Source: Sisyra terminalis
Taxonomy: Eukaryota; Arthropoda; Insecta; Neuroptera; Sisyridae
Length of the DNA: 64,000 nt
Reading direction: 5' to 3'
Assembly (NCBI GenBank): GCA_958496175.1
Contig: OY292276.1
Location: 37,406,449-37,470,448, forward strand
The notes beneath the pieces were generated by a model that was given only the letters and a program-made list of their open reading frames with translations, ran no database searches and was not told the origin of the DNA. The first letter of the stretch is position 1; each line of letters opens with the position of its first letter. Below are positions 37,969-51,257 of this stretch, one piece after another. The position numbers were made by a program, and so were the translations under genes.

Positions 37969-40900
37969 TTTCTCAAAAAAAAAAAAAAAAATATGAATTA
38001 TTAAAAAAAATGAATTTCTTTAAAATTTCTGTCATTGATAAACGATATATTCAATGTTTAGTTTTGATGAAACCATAATAGTTTTCTTTGTTAAAAAATT
38101 TATCTTCATAATCCATCCAGTACATCAATACTCATCTGTTTGATTTGAAACTATAAAACTACCAAAATAAATTAAGAAGTTGATCCTAAAATATTTCAAG
38201 CACAAATTATATAATTTCATGTTGCAGATGGTATTGATTTGCATTTATTTAAACAATGGCTTGTAAGTTGTATAAAAAGTTTCAACACTAAAATAGTAAT
38301 GGCTGTAAAAAGATGCACTTATATGTTATTACTATGTATATTTTTTTATTAATAAAAATTTATATGAATGACTAAACCATTATTTTTATTATTGAAATAT
38401 ACTTATAAAAACTTCCAAAAACTCGAAAATTCTAAAAAAATCTTCTTGGGTCATTACATTTTCTTGTATAGGTAATCAGGGGGTTTGGCCCTCTGCTCGT
38501 TTCGATCGCAAGGGTGGTTCGTGACCATAAAGACAGGTAAGACGTAATGGAGTCGAAGTGTCACCCCTCATTTTACATTTAAACCAACAACTCTAATAAA
38601 ACATATTTTCATAAAATCCAATGAAAATATTTTTACGTAAACATGGAAAACAAGGGAGATATGTATGTGAGACAGTGATTAAAGAGGAGCAGCTCATACT
38701 TTTGTTAAGAAAAATTATATTGTTTTAACTTAAAAAATCCTATTTAAAATATTTTTATTCAATTACGTCCAATAAATTTTTTAACATTTGGATTACGTTT
38801 ATTCATATTAATAATAGTTGATACTTATTATGCATGTATGACATATATAGACAAGGTTTATATAGGCAACAACAAAAAACATTTTTAGGCAGTTTGAGTT
38901 ATGGTTGTAGAATGTAGATATCAATTAATGATTTAATGTATTATCAATTGTTAAGATAAGGAAAACTGATGAAAATCTCTTTTTATTTGCACAAAAGAAT
39001 CAATTTATTACCATTACATCACAAAATTATGGTGTAACATTGTTACAACATTGTGAAAAATATCAAGATGCAATACAAGTGTATCCTTACAACTCCCAAC
39101 TTGAATACAACGCATTACATTTTGAATCGGGGTTTAAAATAATCGCTAGTGTAAAATTTCAATTTGAATATAATTTTTTAATTTTTCCTATAATTCAAAT
39201 TTGAACAAATTTTTCCACATTTTTAGAATTACCACAATTAGACCACAAAATTTAGAATTAGTATAAAATATATTGTGTTAAACTAGTAAAGCATAAACAT
39301 GTTTGTACTTTGCTTCCGTTTTAACTGCAATTATGTGAAAAATTATAATACATTAGAAGTATTAATATTTGAAATTAATAATCTTCCCAATAAATAATAT
39401 GATTTACTTAATAGTTCTTAAGGAAGAGTTCTATGTTTCACGAAATGATGACTTGAAGATTTCGGATGCACTACTTCATGATCTAATCAGTGCTTCTCAA
39501 AAAGCTATTTTTCTGTGTTCTTAAAAAAATGAGTTCTTGTTATAGTTAGAATAAAGAAACTTAATTTTTCTGACTTCAAAAAAAGTAGCTTTCGTTGAGC
39601 TTTTAAAAAGCTTATTTTTTGAGGTCTTATGAAGTAATAAAAAGACTTCTTCAAAAGTTCATATTTTTAACATCTTGTAAATAGTAAGGAAAATGGCTTC
39701 TTGAAAACTTCTTCGATGAGAATTTTGAAAAATAAGGTCATTAAGATGGAAATCTGAAAAATATATATTCTTTAAAAAAATTACTACACTCGCAGAATTG
39801 TGAACTTTAACAAAATTTAATTTCTTGGCAACATCACTGCGGTTAATTTCAAGTAGATACTAATAAACCATAGAGATTAGCTTTTGACTTGGTCATCATC
39901 GATATTTAATCTTAATACATTTTTAACTTTCATTGGTAATATAAGGGATATAAGGATCAATTTTTAAACGTCTAAGACAAACGTGTCCAACACGCGGTCC
40001 AAAATACTTTTCTCTTTGGCCTAAACTGAATTTAATTAATGTTTTCTAATAACAAATTTCTTATAAGTATGCAATTTTGAATTTATTTAACAATAAATAT
40101 TGCAATTATTAATTATTAAGGCGTTATTTTACTATCCAGATTTTATCAGTTGTAACCACAGTTTACCACAAATAATGGTAATGAAGTTTGCCAAAAAATA
40201 TTCGTGTTTATGTAATTCATTTTTTGGCAAAATTTTATATGGCCTAAAGGGTCAAAACGGTTGGACACCCCTGGTCTAAGGTAATTAAGCGTTAATAGTT
40301 TTATATAGGTAATTCAGTCCTGATTGTTTAACAATTCTAAGAAGTTTCATGACTATTTGCCATCTTACTTAAAACTTCAAATATATTAAATACATTTTTT
40401 CAGCGAACATGAATGTCATTATTAAATTTAAATTTTCATTACTTTTATCTGCATAAAACACTATAAAATCATAGTCACGTCTTTTGTTTTTATTATCTTT
40501 ATAGTCTTTATACATATTTTATTATTCTCCTCCGCAAAAAGAATTGTCCTTTTTCATAGTTGATTCATTATTATTTTTTTTTTTGAATAAAAGCATTTTA
40601 TAAATCAAACAATTATACGTGTCATTTACTTATACTGGATCCGTTTCTTTTAAAAATGGCCTAAATCCATCTCAGCATGGTTCAAATAGGTATTATTTTT
40701 TAAAGCTATATGGCAGCATAAATTTAATTTTAAAAAGCTCTCTATGTTTTGTCAAAAGTTACTAATATACTTAATATACTACAATATATGTAAAAACTAA
40801 ATTGTTTAAAGATCAACCTAATTTAGCCAATAGTTTAAAATACAAAAATCATCGTATAAATCCTCCTTGAAATAGACTTAAGCCACTTTCAAAATTAACG

Positions 40901-42760
40901 ATTAAATTATCATACAATGGAGTAAAAAAAAGTCCAAAAGAATATTTTTGAATTTTTATCGATGAAAATGATAACAATCATTTTAAAGTGTAGAAATTTT
41001 TGGAAAAATTAACTAAATTTTTAGAAGAAAAAAACACATAAATATGCATTACAATTAAATTATGTCGTTTCTCAAACATAACAACTAAAAAAAATGTCGT
41101 TATTGAGAGTCTTTAATGAAATTTTAATTTCTAAAGTTTTTTTTGATATTTTATTGTAGTGGTTGATTCGGTTGTTAAAGAATTTAGTGTTTCCTTCAAA
41201 AAATATTCTTTTCTGTAGTAGGTATTCTTTGTGAAATCTGAATCAATCCTTGTTAAGAATTGAAAATCGATTATTTGTCTTATTGCGAGAAAAAGAAAAA
41301 AAAACTAATATGCGAATAGTTCAAAGAAAATTGCAATTGGCTATTTTTTATTTTAAAAATCAATTGATGAGCGAACGGTTCAGTATACATTTTTTTGTGT
41401 TTCCGTTAGCCTGAAGTGTTTCAGAAATAATAAGTTAGTAGAGTTGTAATAAATTATAATTTTATACAGCTACTAATTATTTCATAAGGTGATCGCTATG
41501 TTGATTAGCATATTACTTTTTTTTGTGATTCGCTATATGTATTCAATCAAATCCTAGTTTGTGATAATTTTGTAGCGTCCGTCCTTTTATAATATTAAAT
41601 TTCATTATTTACATACATTTTAAAGTTAATGAAAAATCAATAATTATTTATGTTCGTAGAATAAAAAGAAAAGTAAAATCGAAGATTTTTAAAACTTCAA
41701 GTAGGTATTTGAAATAAACATGTTTTAATCATTAAAAGAAGATCAAAACATTTTTAAAACATCGTTTAATTGGTTTGTTTGTAAAATAGAAAAAAAGCTT
41801 AAAAGCAAATAAATCATTTTCTATTACATTTAAAATTAAACACGTAATGGTAAAAAATGAATTAGAATGATTTTCCATTCGACATTTGATGACTAATCAT
41901 ATGGGAATGAGATTGAAATTGAAGTTAACGGTTATCGAAAGTGGTTTTCGTTATAAGATTTTTTTTAAAACTAGCGTGTTACGAAAAAAAAACCACAGCG
42001 AACGAAAAAAAATCTTTTGACGACGATGAGTTGATTATAAAATTTGTATAGAAAAATTAATTTCAGAATAAGAATTTAAAACCAATATTTACTTTATGCA
42101 TAAGGATTTGCATTAAAATTCGTCGGGCGTAATATCCACTGCTGTTACACAATGTAATGTTTCTGTGGTAAATTAATTTTAATACAAGATTTGAATAATA
42201 ATTCGTAAGATTAGATTTTTATTGTTTTTAAGTATTAAAAAACAAATTTTTATATTTAAGATTTAGATTTTAAAACATATTTAAATAGATATACCGGGTA
42301 TATTTCATGTTTTTTAAGAAAAAGTATCTTAAAGTATTTAACAATTGAAGAAATATAGCGAACTGAAAAACCTTATTTAAAATTTTGTAGCTCTTGGGTT
42401 ATACCGGTTACACTTAAAGGTACCTACATATATTTGTAGAATGAATTCATCGCTTGAAATAATAAATGTTACGTAAGTTTGTACTTAATGTAAAAGTTCG
42501 AAATATTTTAATTGTTGGAGCTACTGTTTAATGTCAGTTTCATGTCAACCATTGCACAAAATTAAGCTTATATCGTATAAACGTATAACAAAATTTTAGT
42601 AGCTTTTTTGGTCTTCAAAATAAAGTATACTAATTTTTAAAATTAATCCTAGATATTTTTATCTGTAAATCAATAATTTCTGTATAAAAACTCTGTACTT
42701 CATTTTTTCATACAATGCTGTATAATGAAATTATAAAAAATATAATGATTATTTTTAAGG

Positions 42761-42831
42761 TCATTTAAAGTTATTAAAGACATTTTAAATGCGATGATTT
42801 CAAAATGCCTCTAAATGCGTTTTTTTAACAA
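42761..42831 (+). repeat. MITE family A, right-half fragment
   Basis: Carries TCATTTAAAGTTATTAAAGA, CATTTTAAATGCGATGATTT and CAAAATGCCTCTAAATGCG followed by TTTTTTTAACA, matching the right half of the family. Confidence 0.6.
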
Positions 42832-43460
42832 GTTTTTTACTCAATACTCATTATTGGGATTCCGGAAGAGGAAGTAACGTAACCTCCGCGAATAATGCGG
42901 ATATACTGCATACTCTTTATACTGCTATACTATAATATAACAAAATTGAGACTCTAAACTCTATTTTTTTTTCAATTTTATATATTTATACAGAGCTGCC
43001 AGAAGAAAGTATTTTAGTTACTTTGAAATAACTAAATATCTTAGTTTCATTATTTTTTGGCAAAAAGTAACCAGTATCTAGGAATATATATTCACTGTTT
43101 ATTGTAAAAAGAACTGTATCTTGCAAGTTAAAAAAGTACATATTCTATGAAACGAAAAAATAATTTAGATACTGAAAGTATCTAAGGCAACAAAAATTAA
43201 GTAAAAAAGCAATTAACAAAAAAATGGGGGACTTGCCTACCTGGTTGCGCAAAATAATGTTTATTTTATATTTTTTTTTGTTTTGACAAATTTTAACTGT
43301 TTAATTTTATTTCGGTCAAACTACCTTTAGGTATATATTTTGATGTTTTTTAAAATTCAGTATATTTCTTCTCTCTTCTATTAATTTTCTATCGTTTTTT
43401 ATGTATATTGTTTTTACAAAGGCTAAGATATACATAAACTTCCTTTTTATTAAATTACTA

Positions 43461-44415
43461 GCTGATCCCCGCAACTTCGTCTGCGTAACGTAGGTGTAGA
43501 TTATATTTTCTTTTTAGCTTTGCTATTTGTTGTGGTATATGAACATTTTTATTTTTCTTATTTCGTTTACGAAAAACAAAATCATACTTAAAGCACTATT
43601 TCGTCAACTTTAAAACAACACATTTAATAAACTGTTGCAAAAAATAAAATTGTTCTATGTAATAATCAATTAATTTTCAAAAAATATTTAAAATATCTAA
43701 AAAGAGTATGTCTATTGTGTATAGCTACGGTAGGTATACCTACCGTAGACCAAATAATCTGTAAATCAATCAGCATTTATACATTAATAAAAAATAAAAA
43801 ATATCGCCAAGTTCAATAAAGTTGGTCTTAATTATAAGTAAAGAGCGGTGACCATGCGACATTTTTCAAATAACTTACATTTTAAAACTTGTGATATCTT
43901 TCGAATGGAATGGTCAAATTGAATAACTCAAAAAGTTATATAATGGTATTGAAGCAAGCTTAAATATGAAGTCATTTATTTTGATAAGGATTAATCCCAA
44001 AGTATAAATAAAAGAGCTTTTATAATGGTTGCATTAATATACATTTTTTAAAATGAAAAAACACTTATTGTGACATAACTATAATAGTTAGACATATGCT
44101 GTCGCTTTATTTTTTGTAGATAATGATATGTTCTACAAAATCGTAGTACATTATTTTGTCTATAACCAATAGTTTTCGCAGCGCACGCGATAAAATAATG
44201 TTTTTTGGTAATTTTTTTCAGACCTTGGGTTACATTTTTGGAGTTTTAGTATGGATCCTTAACTTTTTTGAAAATTTAATATAGCCCATGTTCACCGGAA
44301 ATAGTGTAGCTTCCCAACAGTGAAAGAAGTTTTCAAATCGGTCAAGTAATTTCGGAGACTATTCAAAGCAAACAAACAATCAAATCTTTCCTTTTTATAA
44401 TAATAGATAAAGATA
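43461..44415. mobile_element. Retroposon-like remnant (CTAGCTGATCCCCGCAACTTCG start)
   Basis: It begins CTAGCTGATCCCCGCAACTT, a start seen on widespread insect repeats of the form CTAGCTGACCC..CTTCGT, and ends with AAACAAACAATCAAATC then TTTTTATAATAATAGATAAAG, a matching tail with a short A/T-rich terminal tract. No coding frame. The assignment to a non-LTR or SINE-type family is from memory of such termini and is tentative. Confidence 0.45.
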
Positions 44416-46353
44416 AGAAATAAATTATCTGATTACCCAACGATTTTATCTAATACATTTTGGAACTACATCTGTAGCAAACAAAGTACCAAAGAAAGGA
44501 TCTTGAAAAGTAACTTAAGATAAGTATTTAAGCTCTTTTTTTAATAGTGCTACCTAGATACCTGAATTAACTAATCTACAATCTAGATACTATGTTGTTC
44601 TTTTACATTAATGATTAATATACTTTAACGTATAAACTTACACTAGGTAGGTATTGCAACTAAACTACAACTAGGACTAATATTTTTTTATACTAGGCAT
44701 AACAATAACTACTAGAGAACTAGTAATAATTTAACAAACTGCAAATCCTAGCAGACCATTAATCTTGTCATATTATTATTTGTCATAATGTGATACATAT
44801 TGAGAACATATTAAAAATACATTCGACTAATTTATATTTAATTCAACAAATATATCGATGGCATGTCGATTTGAAAACTACAATGACTTTTACTAATTGG
44901 CCATATTTATATCCTAACCAGTCTATTGCTGAAATTTTCAAAGATCAAAAACGATGGAGCTCTTTAAAACAAAGCATTTTATGGAAAACTCCAATCATCT
45001 AATGACAAACAACCGCTTGAAATTAGCGATGATTTAATTAGCAATTTTATGGTCCTACAAGCGACAAGTGATGAGAGTCAATGAACACAACAATCAACTT
45101 CAAATTATGTATAACTTACGTCAATTATAGATCAAATATATGATGTACTCGTAAATGATGCTAAATAGTTTTAAGTAGGCATATAATTATATATACCTAC
45201 CAATTTATAGGTAGGTATGCAAAAAATACTAGCTTTGCTAGTACTCAAAAGTTTATGCTTAAAGATTGAAAAATTGTTGATTGAAGGAGTGAAGAGCAGC
45301 CTTTGTACTGTTTTGAAAGAGGGTTGAAAAAAGCAGTCACCAAACTCACCTTTAGTTCGTCTCGAATTCTGGGAAAACTGTTAATAAATTTTTAATTTAG
45401 AATTCTGAATGTTTGAAATTCGTCGAAGTGGCAAAAGTTTTCTTTTGGTTCATTAAATTTTGCTTCCATTTTTACGCTTCAGAATATAGAAGTGATTTAT
45501 GATAAATCGATCAGTAGATACTAATTTAGATAAAAAAGATATCAAATATATATTTTTTTATAATTTATTCTTACCATTTTTGTAAAATTAATAATTTAAA
45601 AACAATAAAATATTATTAAAAATTGATTGTAAGTATATGAACTTAATATAAGTTTAATTTTAATTATTGAACATCTTTTTAAGTATGAAACAATTTATAG
45701 TGTTTCTTAGAATATTTCCAATTGTAATTTTACTGCAATTAAGAATACCTATGTATTTATACGTTTTTCCCCTGGGGTTTATAAAAAGATATATTATTAA
45801 AGATGATTTAAGAGCATCCTGAAACTTGATAAAAATTCAATTAATTTTACTAATTGTTTGGTTTATGCAAATCGTGCACATTGCCAACAATAAATAATAC
45901 CTAATTATTTAACTTGATAAGTATACATTTATAAATGAATTTTTAACTCACGTACGTAATTGTTTAAAGAGCAATACTTATTAATTCAAGTTTAATTCTT
46001 TGTATTAGTTTAGAAATAAGGTATAACATCCTACTTGGGGAGTTTTTCATTCTTGATTCTAGAAACGGCTTGATAGTGTTTGTTACTCTAGAAAAAATGA
46101 TAACAACTACCAACAACTACGATGTGTAGAACGTTGTTTCAATCTGAAAATAAATCTAGATATTTCAACCTTGCAATCATAAATTATAGGCAATTAATCT
46201 TGGTTGTATTAAAGTTGAGCGCCACTGTTGATGTTCTCATCAGCAAACAGCATCAGCATCATCATCTTGATCGAAGCATTTTACTTACTTTAGACTGTAT
46301 AGCTTGTATAGCAATGTTTTGTCTTGCAGACACGGTCATCGGATGTTAAGATC

Positions 46354-46363
46354 TATATAAAAA
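46354..46363 (+). promoter_or_regulatory. TATA box of the secreted-precursor gene
   Basis: TATATAAAAA lies 115-124 bases before the start codon at 46478. A start of transcription about 30 bases downstream would leave a 5' UTR of roughly 90 bases. It is the clearest TATA element in the window and suggests a regulated, highly expressed gene. Confidence 0.55.
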
Positions 46364-46477
46364 CAGAGAAAATATAGAAATAATTGTTAGTTACGCGAAG
46401 TAGATCTTTGTGGCTCGACTTGCTTCTGCTTCTCACGTTCTTCATTTCTTAAGGAAAGCGTCGTTACTGTGACGACA

Positions 46478-49400
46478 ATGAATCTAATTGTTTTATTTAT
46501 TGTGGCTTTTGTTACCTTGGTTTCAGCTGGTAAGGATTTCAATTTTATTTAATTGTTTAAAGAAAAACTTAAGGAGCTTTTATTATTCTAAACAATTATA
46601 ATCAGATTATAAGACTTTTTTCATCCGACCACGTATCTTATAAAACAATTAATTATTTTATACTTTAAAGAAAAACATTTCTAAACAATTTAAAAATAAC
46701 TTTTACTTGCTGAATGCTACAGTACAAACTTCTATTGCAATTACAATTAAACATATTCGTCGAATTGGAAAATCCTCTTACATTGTTGTTACGCTTGGTA
46801 GAGTTTAGCTTTGTTTTTTATTGTTAATGAACTTGCTACAACAGTACTTTGTATATGATATATATCTATTATCTAAAGTCTAAACGAATCTTCATTTATC
46901 ACAAGCCGTAAGTCTAATGTCGAGTAAAAAAGAAAAAAATTACAGGGGCGATATTACCCCTAAAATTTTGGTCTGGGTGATAACTGAAAACCTCTTTTAA
47001 GACAACAAAAAAAAGTTTCAATAGAATAGGTTCTTTAATGAATTTTTAAATAATGAAAGATAAACAAATTATATTATGTATAACTATTTTTTCCAATCAT
47101 CAAAATATTTTTTTTTGTATCAATTGATTATCATTATCATCAAACTAAATAGTTCATAGATAAAACTCATACCTTTTTATATCTGGATTTGCCCTTATTT
47201 TAATAGCTACGTTACCATACCTCCAAATATTAAACCATAAGGCATATATTTGAAATTTAACAATGCCAGAGTTCAAGTACTTTTTATGTGCAATTCTTAG
47301 TATTTCTTAAATTTATTTGTAATGTTCTCAAATCCATTTTGTAGCAGCTATTTTCTGCTGAATGCACATGCTCAAAATTTTTTTAGAATTGTGTAAAATT
47401 TTAAAAATTATAATTTTTTTAAAATTTTGTGAATATTGATTACTTAAAAAGAATACATATACAAAGCTAATTTAGATTAACTACTTTCAATTTCATTTTT
47501 CAAACAGCTATTATATGTTGTTTTTTTTCAATTAATTCCGTTAGATTCAATTCGAAATTTCCACTGAAACGAAAATATAATATTCATCCAACTATTCATT
47601 ACATTTTTCAGTTAATATAGTTGTATTGTTATAGATTTTTTTCTCCATAAAAATAAATTTATAAAGTAAAACATACAATTTATAAAGCCAATTTCAAGAT
47701 ATAATTGACCAAACGTACAATTTTTTGTTAACAATCTAACAGTAATTTTTTTCTAACCGTTAAACTTTAAAGGCATATTCGAATACTTGTGGATTTTACT
47801 TATAATTATTATTAAAGTACTTAAAGAGAACGCGCAAGTGTTTTTATGGTAAAATCGTAATTAGTAAATCGGCGACGAAGTAACTGTTTCTGTTTAAAAA
47901 AGCCAAGAAATTATGTTTCTAATTAGAAATTAAATTGCAATTTTCTTGTTACAGAAACAGCTTCATACATTCCTAAATCTTACTACATAATTGATGAGCA
48001 TGGACATAAATCGGAAGTGATACTATTAAGTCCACGTTTAAAGCGACAGATTTATGAACATTTACATTCCCGTCATAAACGAGCAGTGAGTGGAGCCGGT
48101 TCTGGAAGCTATGCTGGAAGTTATGGACCCATCGCTCCTCCAATTTATTTAGGAAGTAAGTAAAATTTGAACGAGTAAATTTAAATTGAAAAATTAATGC
48201 AATTATTATGAAAATTTCAATAAATAAAATTCAATTTTGAACAATAAAACTTTCTGAAATAATATAATCGAATTCGGTTTTAACGATATAAAATTTTTTG
48301 ATAAGATCCGCATTACTTGATTTTAATTAGAAAAACATTTTTCCTGTATTAAGGGTCGAATCAAAGATTTTTTGGTATAAACCTTGATTACTTAAATATG
48401 CAAACCAGAAGGACCGGAGGAAAAAAATACCTAGGACTAGTAAAAGTACAACTTACAGAGAACAAATACTGAGCCAATATTTGGACTATCAATTTGAATA
48501 TTTTTAAAAGAGATACTCTTTTTTATTTTAATAAGTATTTTAATTTTGAAATGGTGTATTATTTCATGAAAATTCAAATTTCCGACAACTTTATTGACCA
48601 TTATTGATAACAATATTAACCATAATTAGTACATGCTACGGTGACCATCGAATCGAGCTTCTGTTCAGATCGTTTTGGCTTTAAGCCATTTTTACCTTTT
48701 TGTTAGTAAGGACAATGGGATTTTGATATTTCTGTATAATAACAATATAATTATAATTTCAATAAATGTTTAAAAATATAATTCTCTGTTAAAAAAATGT
48801 ATTTAAAGGCATTTTAAATGTTCAAAAAACCCATTAGAAGTCGTTTAAAGATATTAATGGTATTTTAAATATAATGATTTCAAAATGCCTTTAAATGCTT
48901 TTTTAACAGAGAACACAACAGTGAAATTTTGACATTTTTTTTCCTCATTAAAAATCGAAAATATACCTAAAGGTTTTAGACGTTTTAGAGCTTTACAAAT
49001 TTATAAATCCGACTCTAGTTAAACTTTAAAGGTTACATAATTATAAGCTATTTTAATCGAAAATGTTAATACTTTATCCAACGGTTTCTTTAAATTATTG
49101 TCTTCCAATTCTTGATGTTCTGAGGCCTGTTCAACATACGACCCGCGAAGGCTATTTATATAAAAATCTTTAATCCGTTCCTCTATAAAATCATGTCGGA
49201 CACCCCAGTTCTAGTATATAATGTGGACATTATATGCACAATTCTCAAAATTCTTTATTAAATGAAATAAGAGTAAAATGTTACCACATTCATTAAGAGT
49301 TAAAAAAATTGATTTCATAAAACTGTGCAGTATTTCTTTAATTATTCCGTGATTTGAGATGATTGGTGAAGTATCGATAATTCCTTTTTCAAACAAGGTA

Positions 49401-51002
49401 TTCGGATCCTTTTTTTCTTATTATTAAAGAAAAAATGGAATCAGTATATAATCAATATGGATCATAATGAGAACAAAATACGTTTTTTAATATACAAGAG
49501 GAAAAATGTTCTCCAATGGGAAAATATAATTACCTAATTCTATTAACTAATATACACCTAATTCTCTTTTTACACGATTTTTTTGGGATTTTAGATATCG
49601 TGTAACAAAAGAATTAGGTGTATATATATTATATGCATCTTTTTTCAGAAGATCGAAAATTGATTAGTTTTGATTAAATATAAAACTTACATGCATTCTA
49701 AATTTATTTGTATGAGAACTTATGTTTTAATTCTTTCAAATTATACATTTTGTTCCAGATATTGGTTTTCCCAATTTTCCACCATTTCCAAATTTTTTTC
49801 CAACACCATGTGCCGATAATGGAGTAGAGTAAGTTTGATCGTTTTAGTTTCCTCGATTATTTCTACGAAATAATTTTCTCTAAAAGTTTACGACAAAAAC
49901 TCTTAATATTTATTGGAAAATCCAAGAAATATTAAAAGACAAAATTATTCAGAAAAATTCTTTGTACAACTACCATGTATAATCAACTATAGAATTTTTT
50001 CCTTCAATTTTTAACTCAATATTTGAAGGTCACGTTCTATGACTTCATGCACCCCATTTTAAATATTTCCTAGTAGATGTTTCTTTAAATGCTGAATGAA
50101 ATTTTCAAAATTTCAAGGTGATAAATGAATCTCTACGTTCTGAATTAATTTAATTAATTATAAATTGTAGTTTGCTTCAAAAAACGTTATTATTAATAAT
50201 ACAAAATTAATAGCAAAATATAAAATTAAAAAAAAGAGAATTTTTTTAATCATAAAAAATACTTATATAGAAATCTACATACTTAGATAAAAAGTTCAAC
50301 AATATTTTCATGAGTTCTTGTAGCGGTGTAATTATGTCGAAGAATTGAGGCAATAAATTGACCAGTCAGGGTCAATGTTAAAAAGACCTATTGAAAATTA
50401 ACGGGTGTAAGAAGAGAATCTTGCAATTATCTTGCTATGTATTCTAGAAAATAGGTGGAGGGAGTTCAAAAAAATTTTTTTTCGTAAAAAAATCAATCAC
50501 GTTCATCAATGTGGATGACTGCCTCGGTTGGTTGGTTCGTTTGTTGCGTTTTGATGGAGCAATGAAGGTTGTTAGAAAATATAATTCCATCGCACTCGAC
50601 TCCCCGTAAAGTCGTTTCACCGGTATAATTTATTTTGTATATATCTCTTGTAATAGGATTATTAACGTTCCTCGAATCATGTTAAAAATATTTTTAATTA
50701 CATATATATCTTGTTTCTAAGTTCAATAACTTTTTTATATTGTTAAGATTGTTTTTTCTTACAGTAATGGATATGCACCGAATTTTGGAAGTCCAACCAA
50801 TAATGACGGTACTTACGGAACCGTAAATACAATTCCTGCATCAAATTATCCTGGAATTTCCAAGTCAGGAAGTATTCCTGATGTATCAGGCATCAGTGTT
50901 AAGACCGGTGCTCAAGGACCTCAAGGTTCTTTCAGTTCCAGTTCTACGTCTATTAACAGCGATGGAAAAGCTACCTACTCCTTACAAAGTGGACAATTTT
51001 AA
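46478..51002 (+). CDS. Secreted precursor with two RXKR cleavage sites, unknown family
   Basis: Four exons: 46478-46529, 47955-48155, 49759-49828, 50765-51002, all GT/AG and in phase, giving 186 residues. Exon 1 encodes exactly a signal peptide (residues 1-17, hydrophobic, ending VSA). Residues 18-44 are a polar pro-region. Two proprotein-convertase motifs follow, RLKR (45-48) and RHKR (57-60), which would release a short peptide beginning with Gln and a C-terminal chain from Ala61. That chain starts AVSGAGSGSYAGSYGP, continues with a Pro/Phe-rich block (FPNFPPFPNFFPTP) and ends in a Ser/Gly/Asn-rich segment; it has a single cysteine. I do not recognise the family. It could be a structural secretion (cuticle, eggshell or silk-like), or an antimicrobial or peptide precursor. 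A TATA box precedes it and AATAAA follows at 51222. Confidence 0.8.
48783..48912 (+). repeat. MITE family A, complete copy
   Basis: A 130-bp unit, TCTCTGTTAAAAAA at the left and TTTTTTAACAGAGA at the right. The inverted repeats extend inward about 35 bases through TTTAAAGGCATTTTAAAT / AAAATGCCTTTAAATGC. It lies in intron 2 of the secreted-precursor gene. It is the best-preserved of seven copies in the window. Confidence 0.8.
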
Positions 51003-51221
51003 TAACTTACCATGAAATCTATATAAAATTGAAATAACTCTTTTACTTAGAAATAGAAAAACAAAATTGGGGAAAAATTGAATTTTTATAACATGTTTTT
51101 TACGAAAAATGTGCTATAAATATCAAAAGAATTTGGTGTAAATATTTGTGATTCTATTTTAATTTCAGTATTATACTTTACCAATTTTTGTAGTTTAAAT
51201 AGTAATTTGAATACATAAAGA

Positions 51222-51227
51222 AATAAA
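51222..51227 (+). promoter_or_regulatory. Polyadenylation signal of the secreted-precursor gene
   Basis: AATAAA 220 bases after the stop codon at 51000-51002 and only about 25 bases before the stop codon of the convergent RBM28 gene, so the two transcripts are expected to overlap or nearly touch at their 3' ends. Confidence 0.5.
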
Positions 51228-51251
51228 ACCAAATAATATTTAATTTACAGC

Positions 51252-51257
51252 TTTATT
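51252..51257 (-). promoter_or_regulatory. AATAAA overlapping the RBM28 stop codon
   Basis: On the minus strand the last codons read GAA-TAA-AG, so the stop TAA (51255-51253) lies inside an AATAAA hexamer. If used, the 3' UTR would be only about 10-30 bases. Confidence 0.4.

Larger units (their letters stand above)
37969..46477. other. Gene-poor intergenic region between TRAM and the secreted-precursor gene
   Basis: About 8.5 kb without a recognised exon. It includes a short GC-rich island at about 38470-38580, a MITE family A fragment at 42761-42831 and a retroposon-like segment at 43461-44415. Frames at 44790-45002 and 46122-46349 have no recognisable content. The final 130 bases form the promoter and 5' UTR of the next gene. 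Confidence 0.5.

Noticed and set aside
39488..39500. CAGTGCTTCTCAA, a hAT-type terminus.
   Set aside because: The following sequence does not match the hAT-like elements seen here and I found no partner end.
44790..45002. 70-residue frame on the + strand.
   Set aside because: No recognisable motif, no splice-consistent partners; length is within chance for AT-rich DNA.
46122..46349. 75-residue frame upstream of the secreted-precursor gene, with Ser/His-rich content.
   Set aside because: It ends before the TATA box, shows no family features and has no matching second exon.
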